Assembly (NCBI RefSeq): GCF_040564635.1
Contig: NZ_CP159837.1
Coordinates: 1,243,001 to 1,307,000 of the forward strand
Direction: 5' to 3'
DNA: 64,000 nt
Origin: Planktothricoides raciborskii GIHE-MW2
Lineage (GTDB): Bacteria > Cyanobacteriota > Cyanobacteriia > Cyanobacteriales > Laspinemataceae
A model generated the notes under the pieces. The model was not told the origin of the DNA and ran no database searches. It saw only the letters and a list, made by a program, of their open reading frames with translations. Position 1 is the first letter of the stretch. Every line of letters starts with the position of its first letter. This document shows, in pieces, positions 27,797 to 36,890 of the stretch. The translations under genes were made by a program, and so were the position numbers.

Positions 27797-30586
27797 TCAC
27801 GCTCCCACCATGTCTTGATAGCGATCGCGCCCTTGCTGTTTGGCGCGGTACAAAGCCACATCCGCTTGTTTCACCAATGCCTCTGGGGACTCACCGGCTG
27901 GGATCGTGGTGCAAATCCCCATACTGACGGTGACAATATCGCTGATATCGGAAGCTTGATGGGGAATTGAGAGCGATCGCACCTGAGCCTGAATGCGTTG
28001 GGCGATCGCCACTGCCCCTGGTTGCTGAGTGTTCGGCAAAACGACGACAAATTCTTCGCCCCCGTAACGGGCTACCAGGTCTGTGGTGCGGCGAATTGAC
28101 CGCTGAAGCCCTTGGGCGACCTGCTTTAAACAATCATCTCCCGCTTGGTGGCCATAACTATCGTTAAACTTTTTGAAATAGTCAATGTCCAGCAAAATTA
28201 GTGATATTGGCTGCTGTTCTTGGCGGGCTTTTTCCCACTCTTGGGATAAGTATCGATCAAAATAGCGACGATTCGCCAACTGAGTCAGGCCATCGGTTTG
28301 GGCTAATTGTTCAAGCTGTTGATTGGCAATTCTTAAGTCATTTTCCATCTGTTTGCGATCGCTAATATCCAACAGGATGCCATGCCAACAAATATCCCCA
28401 TTTTTTCTGAGTTCGGGACGAGAATTAGCTTGTAACCATTTTAATTGACCAGAGGGGGTAATGATTCGCCACTCATAGAAAAATAAATCTAATGTCTTGG
28501 CACTGGTGGCAAGCGCTTTCAGATATCCCTGGCGATCTTCTTCATGCATTTCTCCCAAAATAAACCGTAACGGATCGACTAAAATTTCCGCCACCGTTGC
28601 TTCAAAAATTGATTCAATTCCGCGACTGACATATTCAAATTCAATCGAGCCATTTCCTCGCTGCACCGAAGAATAAATTACCCCAGGAGCGGCATCAGAA
28701 AGGGACTGAAATCGGATTTGATTGTCTCGTAAGACGGTTTCAATTTTTAAGCGTTCTTCAATTTCCGCTTGTAAATATTTCGTTTTCTCTATAATTTTAT
28801 TTTCTAATTCACTCTGGTAATTTTCCATGAGTTTTTCCGCCGATTTCCGGGCTGTAATATCTTGAAAAACTACGATTGAATGAGTAATATATCCCTGGGG
28901 GTCAAAAAAAGGCGTCGCTTCAGCTTCAATCGCAATTATTTGATGATTGGCGTGAATTTCTATATCTTCTGTTTTGACAATTTCTCCCTTCAAGGCTTTG
29001 ACCACAGGTAAATTTTCCAGGGGATAAAGTATATCAGTATCAGCTAAATACAATTGATAGGCAATCACCTGCTCTGAGATATCAGCATCAGCCTTTATTT
29101 CTGAGTTTAACAGTTTTTTTGCAGCTTGATTCATGTAAACTAATGAACCTTTGGCATTGTGAATCGCTACCCCCACGGGAATGGCTTCGAGGAATTTTTC
29201 TAATCTGGCTTGACTTTCTGAGAGTTGTTGATTTAAATGATTCATTTCCTGAAATGACTGATGCAGGCGATCGCCCATATAGACAAAAGTATCCGTAAGC
29301 TGTTGCATTTCCTTGACTAATACAGGGGGCAAGTCACATTCAAAGTTGCCTTGGGCGATCGCCTGAGCCGAATTCCGTAACCGCAAAATCGGTTGACTAA
29401 TCCATTGGGATGTATAAATTCCCAACAGAATTGCAGCCGTCAAAGCCAGACTGACTAAAATCAAAGTATCACGCACATTTTGATAAATTTTCCCCATGAT
29501 GTCAGATTCAGGAATAGTAATGACAATTAGCCAGTCCAAACCATAATCATCTTGATAGGAAAACACTTCCGTAAAATAACGTTGAGGGAGTTGCCAAAAC
29601 TTTTGATCGGGGGGTTTGGCGAAAAATTCTAAACATTCACCGTTACGGATTTGAGCCAAGTTTTTGGTTTGCTTAATCACTTCCTGGGCGGTGGTTCGAG
29701 TCAGCCAATCCTGACTTTTTACCGCCGGTAGGCGAATTAATTTCTGGCCTTTAATGTTTTTTACATAAGGTTTTTCTTTGGTGGAGGTTGCTACGATATC
29801 CCCAGTTTTTTCCATAATAAATATTTGACCATGAGGAGAAAAAGACATTTCGCTTAAAAATAAGCTGATATGGGAAAGAATCACATTTGCCCCAAATACC
29901 CCCCATAATTCCCCTTTGGAGTAAATCGGTGCGATCGCATTCATGCTGGCCCAATCCACCCCTGTCCAAGGGGCGATCGGTGTCCATGCTTGGGTATTCG
30001 GGGGTTGTTTAATTCCCTGTTGATACCAAGGGCGATCGCGATTATCCATTTTCAGGGATTGAATTAACTGGGTGGGTTTTCCCGTCTCCGAAGCCAAATA
30101 ATAATTTCTTTCTTTCTCATTGCCTGATGCGAGAATGATGGAATTCGGCGCACTTATTCTCCCATCTTTGTCCCGCCCAACTCCGACAATAATCCCTTGA
30201 GTATTGAGCAATTTGAGGCTATTAATATCCTCATAAATTTTAACTTCCTGCCATAATCGTTGTTGAATTTCCGAGACATTTTCTAGATTCAGATTTCCCT
30301 GTTCAATGGCTAATAAGTTTAAGGCAATCAGTTTTTGCGGGGTCTGTAAATAATGATCGAGGCGATCGCGGACTTGTTCTGAGACTTTATGGATTAGCTG
30401 TTCTGCCATATCCTGCACTGCTTCTTGTCCACTGCGGAAAGAAAGATAGCCAACTAAGCCCACAATCGTAGAAAGTTGCAGCAGAAACGGAACTACTAGA
30501 AAAACTCGTAAAGGAATGCGGGCGATCGCTCCCTTTAAATGTCTGTTCCAATGATTAACTTGCATTAAATTTTTCCAGCTTTTCAA
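27797..30586 (-). CDS. Membrane diguanylate cyclase (dCache-HAMP-PAS-PAS-GGDEF)
   Basis: A 929-residue sensor. TM1 is near residues 28-50. A periplasmic double-Cache-like domain follows to about residue 365 (includes DRPWYQQGIKQ, WTGVDWASMNAIAPIYSKGELWG). TM2 is near 372-392, then HAMP (ISQPILRLRNSAQAIAQGNF), a coiled segment, a PAS domain and a second PAS/PAC domain. The C-terminal cyclase has RYGGEEFVVVLP. The GGEEF signature indicates c-di-GMP synthesis, and the RTTD five residues before it is an intact inhibitory I-site. It probably reports an extracytoplasmic ligand. An in-frame ATG seven codons later (MQVNHW) is an alternative start. It lies 80 bp downstream of the V4R-associated cluster on the same strand. 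Confidence 0.92.
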   Translation of the reverse strand: MKSWKNLMQVNHWNRHLKGAIARIPLRVFLVVPFLLQLSTIVGLVGYLSFRSGQEAVQDMAEQLIHKVSEQVRDRLDHYLQTPQKLIALNLLAIEQGNLNLENVSEIQQRLWQEVKIYEDINSLKLLNTQGIIVGVGRDKDGRISAPNSIILASGNEKERNYYLASETGKPTQLIQSLKMDNRDRPWYQQGIKQPPNTQAWTPIAPWTGVDWASMNAIAPIYSKGELWGVFGANVILSHISLFLSEMSFSPHGQIFIMEKTGDIVATSTKEKPYVKNIKGQKLIRLPAVKSQDWLTRTTAQEVIKQTKNLAQIRNGECLEFFAKPPDQKFWQLPQRYFTEVFSYQDDYGLDWLIVITIPESDIMGKIYQNVRDTLILVSLALTAAILLGIYTSQWISQPILRLRNSAQAIAQGNFECDLPPVLVKEMQQLTDTFVYMGDRLHQSFQEMNHLNQQLSESQARLEKFLEAIPVGVAIHNAKGSLVYMNQAAKKLLNSEIKADADISEQVIAYQLYLADTDILYPLENLPVVKALKGEIVKTEDIEIHANHQIIAIEAEATPFFDPQGYITHSIVVFQDITARKSAEKLMENYQSELENKIIEKTKYLQAEIEERLKIETVLRDNQIRFQSLSDAAPGVIYSSVQRGNGSIEFEYVSRGIESIFEATVAEILVDPLRFILGEMHEEDRQGYLKALATSAKTLDLFFYEWRIITPSGQLKWLQANSRPELRKNGDICWHGILLDISDRKQMENDLRIANQQLEQLAQTDGLTQLANRRYFDRYLSQEWEKARQEQQPISLILLDIDYFKKFNDSYGHQAGDDCLKQVAQGLQRSIRRTTDLVARYGGEEFVVVLPNTQQPGAVAIAQRIQAQVRSLSIPHQASDISDIVTVSMGICTTIPAGESPEALVKQADVALYRAKQQGRDRYQDMVGA

Positions 30587-30666
30587 AGTAAAGAATATTT
30601 CTTTGTATTGAATCTAGTGAAGCCCTACTGTAAACCATCTTTAGTCAAACAGAGGCAATCCCAATA

Positions 30667-31203
30667 TTACTTTTGTTTTTGGGTAATTTGCTTAAGTTTT
30701 TGGGTAAACTTAGGAAACCATTCAATCAGTTTATAAACGATCGCCTCCCCGGTGCGATCCATAAATTCCTGAATTGGTTCCCAGCGTTGCTGCACTTTCT
30801 GCCAAATCGACTTAACTTGATAAGCATATAAAATCGTTTGGGGATAGCGTTTAATAAATTCAACCAACCAGTGAATGGCTTTCTGTTTCGCGGTTTTGCG
30901 GCTGGCTTTTGCCCGTGCTTCTAAAATTGCCGTATATACCTTGGCCAAATGGGGCATTTCCGACTTCGCCCATTTTTTGTGGATGGGATTTTTGCTATCC
31001 GTAAGCATTTGACAAGTTTCTAGGGCTTTTTCAATTTGGTTATTTTGTTCATAAGCCGCTACCAAATTGATCTGGGCTTTTTCGATGGTTGTTTGATCCA
31101 GTTCCGTCTCACAAACGATTTCCAGTTGAAAAATTGCTTCTTCGTAATCCTTGGCTTTCAGGGCTTCCAGTCCGGCAATTAAATTTTTATTTTTAATGCT
31201 CAT
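30667..31203 (-). CDS. TPR-like protein near V4R cluster
   Basis: The 178-residue protein starts with a TPR-like helical array (AGLEALKAKDYEEAIFQLEIVCE, QINLVAAYEQNNQIEKALETCQML) and ends in a basic helical tail (KFTQKLKQITQKQK). There is no signal peptide. It follows the V4R genes and recalls Slr0151, the TPR protein of the Synechocystis PSII-assembly operon, but it is much shorter and the match is by position and repeat type only. A hairpin at 31309-31352 separates it from the V4R gene, so co-transcription is not certain. Confidence 0.7.
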   Translation of the reverse strand: MSIKNKNLIAGLEALKAKDYEEAIFQLEIVCETELDQTTIEKAQINLVAAYEQNNQIEKALETCQMLTDSKNPIHKKWAKSEMPHLAKVYTAILEARAKASRKTAKQKAIHWLVEFIKRYPQTILYAYQVKSIWQKVQQRWEPIQEFMDRTGEAIVYKLIEWFPKFTQKLKQITQKQK

Positions 31204-31308
31204 AGTCTGAGAACTTATTATTACTTGATCAATATTGTATCGAGCCGGATATCCAATTGGCGCGACAGCCCATCAGCAGATCAATCAGAGATAAGATCAA
31301 TCAGACAT

Positions 31309-31352
31309 AAAATTGGGGGCGGATCTGATGTGCGATCGCCGCCCCCAATTTT
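31309..31352 (-). terminator. Terminator-like hairpin after V4R operon
   Basis: AAAATTGGGGGCGG (31309-31322) pairs perfectly with CCGCCCCCAATTTT (31339-31352). It lies 40 bp after the V4R stop. The minus-strand arm ends in TTTT, so it can act as an intrinsic terminator; the T-run is short. Confidence 0.65.
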
Positions 31353-31391
31353 ACCCAGCAAATTAAGACCAAACATCTTTAATTTTTGGCT

Positions 31392-32060
31392 TCAATTTTT
31401 GGTTTCAGACAATCGATGCATAATCGTCTCATGGTCTAAACCTTCTGTCACCCAACCTTCCACAGGTTCCAGACGGTCTGGCAAGCCCAAAATAAACCGA
31501 TTACAATCAGCCCCAAGGGATTCACAAGTGGTTTGCACGCAGGCAAGTTCTCGCCCCGTGAGTTGACTAAAATAGCTAGTTAAAATTCCCGCTTCTAAAA
31601 AACAAGCAGGCCCCGACCAGTTCTCGGTTTTTTTGGCAAAAGAAGAATTAGTAATTTTAAAGACCAAAAATCCTTTTTGATAATAATTTTGGTCAAATTC
31701 AAATAATCCCCAGCCATGAGTTTTCCAAAATTGTTGCAAACATTGGACAAAAGAAATCATGTCCATTTCGGCAATTGATTTATTATAGTAATCCTGGATT
31801 TCTTCGCAGAACCGCACATATAAATTCTTGCCCCACCATTTGCCACAATTAAACAAAACTAAACGGGTGGCGGATCCCGTTTCTTTTTCCAAGCCGCTGT
31901 AAATAGCCTCAATCAGGGTATCGGGTAAAGCCAAGAGGCGATCGCCCCGACGATTCTCTAATAATCCTAATTCTAAATCCCCCTTCACATAAACATCCCA
32001 GGCAAAATAATTTCCCGAAAGTTTCTCGTTGTCTTCTAACAAATTGGCGATAGAAATCAT
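31392..32060 (-). CDS. V4R domain protein (Slr0147-like)
   Basis: A 222-residue protein with a C-terminal V4R (4-vinyl reductase) domain: WGLFEFD, GPACFLEAGILTSYFSQLTGRELACVQTTC, then ESLGADCNRFILG. The cysteine set C-x5-C-x6-C is the proposed metal or small-molecule site of this fold. In Synechocystis, two V4R proteins (Slr0144, Slr0147) flank two small proteins in an operon linked to photosystem II assembly. The same order V4R, small, phycobiliprotein-like, V4R is seen here. It is the fourth gene of that block, 47 bp after the preceding gene. Confidence 0.8.
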   Translation of the reverse strand: MISIANLLEDNEKLSGNYFAWDVYVKGDLELGLLENRRGDRLLALPDTLIEAIYSGLEKETGSATRLVLFNCGKWWGKNLYVRFCEEIQDYYNKSIAEMDMISFVQCLQQFWKTHGWGLFEFDQNYYQKGFLVFKITNSSFAKKTENWSGPACFLEAGILTSYFSQLTGRELACVQTTCESLGADCNRFILGLPDRLEPVEGWVTEGLDHETIMHRLSETKN

Positions 32061-32107
32061 GCTGGTGCCTCATCACTATTTACTTGAATGAAAATCTTTG
32101 TCATTTA

Positions 32108-32584
32108 TCAGGAATTGCCGGTTTCGGTCGGGATAATTAAATCTTTGGCTTTTTGAAAAACCGGCTCTAATAACCTAAGATCGTCTGGAGATAGATGGTT
32201 TGTTGATTCCTGCATCAGCAATTCATAAATCTGGACATCAATTTGATAGGTTTCATAAGTTTCTAGGAAACCTTTCACCCAATCCTGTAAACGGTTTTGT
32301 AAATAAGAAAGATCGTTGATCAGCATCGCCGTCGCACTATAGCGAACAATCAATAACCAATATTTCAAACACCGTTCTAAGTTTTGTTCGCTCTCATTGG
32401 GCAATATCTTGACTAATCCATCGGCGATCGCTTGAAAAATATTCGTTTCTTGTTCTCGCAGTAGTTCATAGGTTTGTAAGCGTCTATTCAAAGATGCCGC
32501 ATGACGACGATAAAGTTCAATCTCTTTCGGTTCTAGGTATCGCTGTTCAGCCGTTTCTAGTAGGCTCAAAAGCTCTGGATGCAT
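32108..32584 (-). CDS. Phycobiliprotein-like protein (Slr0146-like)
   Basis: From the chosen ATG the protein is 158 residues, all helical, close to the size of a phycobiliprotein subunit. The segment ERCLKYWLLIVRYSATAMLI lines up with the bilin-binding stretch of phycocyanin ([19 protein letters not shown] in this window's CpcB): the cysteine and the RY are kept but the bilin-contacting RD is replaced by KY. It is probably a non-canonical member of the phycobilisome fold, possibly without pigment. The start at 32584 matches the conserved N-terminus (MHPELLSLLE); a longer frame to 32644 runs into a TAGGGTGGGC repeat and is rejected. Confidence 0.7.
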   Translation of the reverse strand: MHPELLSLLETAEQRYLEPKEIELYRRHAASLNRRLQTYELLREQETNIFQAIADGLVKILPNESEQNLERCLKYWLLIVRYSATAMLINDLSYLQNRLQDWVKGFLETYETYQIDVQIYELLMQESTNHLSPDDLRLLEPVFQKAKDLIIPTETGNS

Positions 32585-32675
32585 AGCGTTAATTCTTAGG
32601 TAGATGTGGACAAATAGTATGTCAGCAATATGTAGGGTGGGCAACCCCCCAGCCCCCCCCTACTACTCAAGCATA

Positions 32676-32951
32676 CTAAAAAGAGTCGAGGAGATCCTCA
32701 AGGGTGACATCCTCAAGCGGATCATTTTCTAGCAAATCAAGATTAGCGGAGACTTTTGGTAAAGAACCGATAATAGGAGTTCCTTCCCAGGGAATTAAGC
32801 GGAAATATTCTGCCACCAATAAACTTAGTCGAATTTCGGGAACAGTTTCTTGATCGATATTTTCCAGAATTGCTAGGGGTTGACCAGCCCAGTTACATTG
32901 GCTAAAAAACTGATCGACTGATAGTTTTAGTAAAGTCCTACCATTGCTCAT
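32676..32951 (-). CDS. Small hypothetical protein of V4R cluster (Slr0145-like)
   Basis: The 91-residue acidic protein (SVDQFFSQCNWAGQPL, LIPWEGTPIIG, an acidic tail ENDPLEDVTLEDLLDSF) has no domain I recognise. Its ATG overlaps the stop of the preceding V4R gene by 4 bp (ATGA), so it is translationally coupled. Its place between V4R and the phycobiliprotein-like gene matches slr0145 in the Synechocystis PAP operon. Function unknown. Confidence 0.75.
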   Translation of the reverse strand: MSNGRTLLKLSVDQFFSQCNWAGQPLAILENIDQETVPEIRLSLLVAEYFRLIPWEGTPIIGSLPKVSANLDLLENDPLEDVTLEDLLDSF

Positions 32952-33649
32952 TTTAATCGATCCCCAGATTGCATTCGTCGTTGAATATCGTTAGCGGTGG
33001 CTCCTTCATTTTGCCAAAAAGCAGCCGCATCAATCCGATCTTTGTTGCCGATGAGAAATTTACAGTAAGTTTCGCCCATTGAGTAGCATTGCAGTTCAAT
33101 GCAGCTTAAGGGTTTTTTCACTAAGCAGCTAAAGAAACCGGCAAATAACCCCGCGTAGATATAACAAACAGGTTTGCCCACATCTCCCAGGGTGCGAGCT
33201 ACGGCAGAATCAAATAAGTTAATGAACATAAATCCATGTTTGCGATCGCTCAAATCGACTTCCCATCGTCCCCACCCTTGAGAAGTAAAAGGCCACCACC
33301 ATGTTTCCAATAAAAACATTAAATTTGTCTGGCGCACTTCTCGTTCATATTCTTTTTCAAACCATTCTTTAAAAAAAGCAGCATCTTTGTTGCCCCATTC
33401 TTCGCCAATGGTGTACATAATCACCGAAGAAGCAGGACCCACTTCTTCTTCTAATCCTTCCACTAACCCAATAATAAAATCTTCACTGGTCAAAATATTC
33501 CGAGACTGATTCCAGTCGGTAATGCTGCCCTGGGCGGCATCAAAATGAAAAAAGTCCTTAAACCCGTAATGATTATGCTTTTTGGGATGTTTGGCTCGGA
33601 GAGAATGTGTGAGTTGGGTAGCTGCTTGTTGACCCGTGGAGACGACCAT
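32948..33649 (-). CDS. V4R domain protein (Slr0144-like)
   Basis: The 233-residue protein is the first gene of the cluster. N-terminal region includes HNHYGFKDFFHFD; the C-terminal V4R domain carries FAGFFSCLVKKPLSCIELQC followed by YSMGETYCKFLIGNKDRID with the cysteine set of this fold. V4R domains are named for a protein needed for 4-vinyl reduction of chlorophyllide, but many bind other ligands. In Synechocystis the equivalent protein was found with photosystem II. TATTTCC-rich sequence precedes the ATG. No anomaly. Confidence 0.8.
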   Translation of the reverse strand: MVVSTGQQAATQLTHSLRAKHPKKHNHYGFKDFFHFDAAQGSITDWNQSRNILTSEDFIIGLVEGLEEEVGPASSVIMYTIGEEWGNKDAAFFKEWFEKEYEREVRQTNLMFLLETWWWPFTSQGWGRWEVDLSDRKHGFMFINLFDSAVARTLGDVGKPVCYIYAGLFAGFFSCLVKKPLSCIELQCYSMGETYCKFLIGNKDRIDAAAFWQNEGATANDIQRRMQSGDRLK

Positions 33650-34144
33650 AAGGTTTATACTCCTATTTCCAATTGAATATTTCCAATCAAATTTGCAATC
33701 GCCTGAAAAAGCTTGATTAATTGACGGTTGACGGTTAACGGTTAACGGTTAGCGCTTCACTGTTTGCGGTCAAGGGTCAATAGAAAGCTTTAATGTATTA
33801 TTTTGCACCAATATGTTGTCCATGATGTTGTGGATGATCTAGTCCCCATATCCGATCCCAATATCTTGTCCGAATATTTGTCCGAATATTGACAGAGAAA
33901 AAAAGGCTCAAGAAACTGGGCTATGGGCTGTCAATCCGGGAATTGTCCACGACATTTTACCGCCGTTTACTGAATCAATGGGATGATTCTTCCTCATTTG
34001 AGACAACCACCACTCATAAAAGATGACCCTTATTTAATTTACTTTATGGCGAATCATGGCACATCGGTTGTCGTTGAAACAAACTTTTAACAATCATTCC
34101 TCACTGGCTTTGCCACTGTCTATGACTCGATGGGGGATAAATGG
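33650..34144. other. Gene-free spacer upstream of V4R cluster
   Basis: These 495 bases hold no supportable gene. Visible are a run of near-identical heptamers (TTGACGG, TTAACGG) at 33720-33752 and a direct repeat of TTGTCCGAATAT at about 33869-33890. The minus-strand promoter of the V4R cluster should lie here, but I cannot place it. Confidence 0.5.
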
Positions 34145-35500
34145 CTACTGTCTTCTCGGCCAGCGCAGAGCTTGATCCGCTGCTAGTTGCCGCGCCACTG
34201 CCGCTGCGCCAAAGCGGTTGAGATGACTGGGGTCTTCAAAGTATTCATTGCGGCTGAGATTTCCCTGGGAATAGTCCCGCCAGACAAAGCCGAGCGATCG
34301 CGCCTGATTCTGCATATATTGACGAAATTGTTGTTGGCGATAACTGCGGCTACTGTCCAAGTAGTCATTGGTGACGGGCAAGTTGACCACCAACAAGGGA
34401 ATTCTCCGGGCTTTGGTTAGGGCTACCACCGATCGCAATGCCGCATCTTGACTCCCTCCGAGTTGAAACCGGGCATAGTCCCCATCATAATTTCCCGATA
34501 CTCGCGGATTTTGTCGATAATAAACCGACGGATTAAATCGAGTAGAGACGGCTCTAAAACCATTGGCATCAATGGCCTCAAACAAAGAACTGCCTGGACC
34601 CCCTTGAGCCAAAATTCCTGGCATCATTACCCCTGGGTCATCCCAGGTTTCATGATGGACTACCGGCTGATAACTATAAAGCTGTTTGGCGTGAAAAGTC
34701 TCTTCGCTGATAGCGGTAGCGGGCAGTTGCGACCCCAGAGTCGGGCGAGTGCCGGACATTAAGAGTTGATAGCCCGGAGAATTGAGAATCTCGTTGTAGG
34801 TGCGATCAAATCGACCATTATTAAATGCTCGCAAGCCATCTGCCCAGATAATCATTCGGGGGAGTTGGTTGGGGGTTAACAATTTGCTCAACATAAAATT
34901 GACCACTTGAGCCGTTGCACCATTGACACTAAAGTTAAAAATTCTTAACCCCGGATAGCCCCGGGCAGCTAAGGCTTGCTGTAAGACACTTGGATCGATC
35001 CCTTGCAAAGCCCGAGAACTGCCAATTATCGCCACATCGGGAATACCCACGGCAGCAATATAAGACAAGTACAGTTCCAATTGTCTATCGAGGATTTCGC
35101 TGCCAAGGGTGGGATAAGATAAGCCAAAATTTCCCGCCGCCCTTCGTTGTGCTTGGGTGAAATTTTCTAAATATTCCACGACTTTTTTCTCGGCAAATAC
35201 CCGTTTAGGACTATTGGGTGGAACGCTTTGCATCCAAGCCACTGCCTCGATCCAAGCCATTGCTACTTGGTTCCAGTCTGTGGGACTGAAGGCGTTTTGA
35301 GCCAGAGTTGCCGCCCTGGTTGCTTGGCCGATCGCTTCTCGAAACGGATCTGCCGGTCTGGAGACAGTCAACAGGTTGAGTGGTTTGGCCGATCGCGCGG
35401 CAATGGGCAATCGCATCACCGTCGCCAGAGTCAGGGATAAAGTAGCAGAGGAAATGGCGATCGCCCCTACCAATCGATAGAGGTAGCCGTATTTAGACAT
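34145..35500 (-). CDS. SGNH-hydrolase-like membrane-anchored protein (DUF1574-like)
   Basis: From the preferred ATG the protein is 451 residues with one N-terminal membrane anchor (YLYRLVGAIAISSATLSL). The rest is extracytoplasmic. The serine block is PDVAIIGSSRALQGIDP and the Asp/His block is YFEDPSHLNRFGA, the two ends of an SGNH/GDSL-type triad. Similar proteins (DUF1574, AlgJ/AlgX-like) modify or acetylate surface polysaccharides; that role is inferred. It begins 13 bp after the M48 protease gene and is co-transcribed with it. An upstream in-frame start at 35638 would lie inside the protease gene and is rejected. Confidence 0.75.
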   Translation of the reverse strand: MSKYGYLYRLVGAIAISSATLSLTLATVMRLPIAARSAKPLNLLTVSRPADPFREAIGQATRAATLAQNAFSPTDWNQVAMAWIEAVAWMQSVPPNSPKRVFAEKKVVEYLENFTQAQRRAAGNFGLSYPTLGSEILDRQLELYLSYIAAVGIPDVAIIGSSRALQGIDPSVLQQALAARGYPGLRIFNFSVNGATAQVVNFMLSKLLTPNQLPRMIIWADGLRAFNNGRFDRTYNEILNSPGYQLLMSGTRPTLGSQLPATAISEETFHAKQLYSYQPVVHHETWDDPGVMMPGILAQGGPGSSLFEAIDANGFRAVSTRFNPSVYYRQNPRVSGNYDGDYARFQLGGSQDAALRSVVALTKARRIPLLVVNLPVTNDYLDSSRSYRQQQFRQYMQNQARSLGFVWRDYSQGNLSRNEYFEDPSHLNRFGAAAVARQLAADQALRWPRRQ

Positions 35501-35513
35501 AAACCAATTTGAA

Positions 35514-36473
35514 TTACTTGGACTTAATCCGATCGATTTGCTGTTGCAACTCCTCAATTTGCCGCCGCAACCTTTCCGCTTCATCCGATGAAGATTCAGA
35601 ACGCACTGGCACCGACCCTTGTGCTCCTGCCCGAGCATAATTCCCGGCTCTAATTTGTTGATATTCTCGTGAAACTGCCCACTCTCGCAAATAGCTAAGG
35701 CGTTCCACGGGAAACGGATGACTTAACATCATACCTTGTGCCCCGTTGTACAGCAAAAACTTATACAACTGATTCAGATTATCATCGTCAAGTTCCTGAT
35801 AATTTTCCGACTGTTTAATAAATTCATCTAAGTGACATTCATGGCTAAACTGGTGACTTCCCCCGGCAATTTTCATCATGCTATACATTACTGGATTTAA
35901 ATCATCCATGACCAACAGGGAAGCGCGATCTGCCGATAATTCGGCTTTGCGTCGCCATTCATAAAACGCGAAAATCAAGCCGCTGCCGATTAAATTGCCT
36001 AAGCCCATCGTCATTTCTCCTAGGGTTGAAGCAAAGTTAATCGCCCAAATTGCCATTTGAATTAAAATAGTATGCTCGCATTTAATATGGCCGAGTTCAT
36101 GGGCAATTACCGAGCGAATTTCTGTTTCATTGAGAATATCTAACAGCCCCGTATTGATCACAATATACGGATGTTCTTTGCCCAAGGAATAGGCATTCAC
36201 CACCGGATTTTGGCTGACAAACAGAGTCGGTTCTGGGTAAACATCTAAATCCCTGACACATTCCCGAAAAATTCCGTACAAGGTGGGATACTGACGCGGC
36301 CCAACTTGGATACTATTGCCCATGTGATAGACAAATTGAGGCCGTTCATAGATAAATTCCACAAATTTGCTGGCTAGGAGTTCAAATCCGGGCAGACTGC
36401 GTAAAGCTTCCTCCGCTTCGCGATCGAGGGGATGGCGAAACGCTTCACTCGAAATTCCAGTATAAGTAGGCAT
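35514..36473 (-). CDS. M48 family zinc metalloprotease
   Basis: The 319-residue protein has the zinc site HELGH (residues 125-129), with further glutamate in RRKAELSADRASLLV as third ligand. Two hydrophobic segments follow the HELGH helix (ILIQMAIWAINFASTLG, NLIGSGLIFAFYEW), so it is likely membrane-associated like HtpX. The C-terminus is a short coiled coil (RLRRQIEELQQQIDRI). It probably acts in membrane or envelope protein quality control. It leads a two-gene unit with the SGNH-like gene. Confidence 0.9.
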   Translation of the reverse strand: MPTYTGISSEAFRHPLDREAEEALRSLPGFELLASKFVEFIYERPQFVYHMGNSIQVGPRQYPTLYGIFRECVRDLDVYPEPTLFVSQNPVVNAYSLGKEHPYIVINTGLLDILNETEIRSVIAHELGHIKCEHTILIQMAIWAINFASTLGEMTMGLGNLIGSGLIFAFYEWRRKAELSADRASLLVMDDLNPVMYSMMKIAGGSHQFSHECHLDEFIKQSENYQELDDDNLNQLYKFLLYNGAQGMMLSHPFPVERLSYLREWAVSREYQQIRAGNYARAGAQGSVPVRSESSSDEAERLRRQIEELQQQIDRIKSK

Positions 36474-36556
36474 AATGACAATCCTTCAGAATCCTTAATG
36501 GTTTGGCAAAATCAACTTCAGTCTATATTATTGACAAAAGCTGCGGAAATTGGCAC

Positions 36557-36612
36557 CCCTGACAGTCACCCCTGACAGTCACCCCTGACAGACCCGGAAT
36601 GACCCGGAATGA
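36557..36612 (+). repeat. Short tandem repeats upstream of tRNA-Thr
   Basis: Three copies of a 13-mer (CACCCCTGACAGT) are followed by two copies of GACCCGGAAT. They lie between the M48 gene start and the tRNA promoter. No function is evident. Confidence 0.7.
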
Positions 36613-36672
36613 CTTAACTCGGTTGCCGATAATTCTTCTGCTTCACCTCTATGCAAATTTCAGCACCTCTGC

Positions 36673-36678
36673 TATAAT
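36673..36678 (+). promoter_or_regulatory. -10 element of tRNA-Thr promoter
   Basis: A perfect TATAAT lies 17 bases before the 5' end of the tRNA. No good -35 match is seen at 17 bp spacing. Confidence 0.5.
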
Positions 36679-36695
36679 CAGTGTATGTGTTCATT

Positions 36696-36768
36696 GCCGG
36701 TGTAGCTCAGAGGCCAGAGCATTCGATTCGTAATCGAATGGCCACGGGTTCGACTCCCGTCATCGGCT
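36696..36768 (+). tRNA. tRNA-Thr (anticodon CGT)
   Basis: A 73-nt cloverleaf. The acceptor stem is GCCGGTG / CATCGGC with one G-U pair and discriminator T. The D arm starts GCTC, the anticodon stem is TTCGA / TCGAA around loop TT-CGT-AA, and the T arm is ACGGG-TTCGACT-CCCGT. The anticodon CGT reads ACG, threonine. The 3' CCA is not encoded. Confidence 0.95.
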
Positions 36769-36890
36769 TAGGTAAAACCCTGATACGGTGAAGGTTTTAG
36801 CCACTCTCCAAATTGGTCAGAGTAGTTTTTTAGTGCTTTTTTGGGCTTAAGTGGGATAGCGGTTTTCTTTCTTACAGCGGTTACTTGGTT

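Noticed and set aside
34183-34762. Frames overlapping the SGNH-like gene on both strands
   Set aside because: The SGNH frame has the family motifs at both ends of the domain, so the others are shadows.
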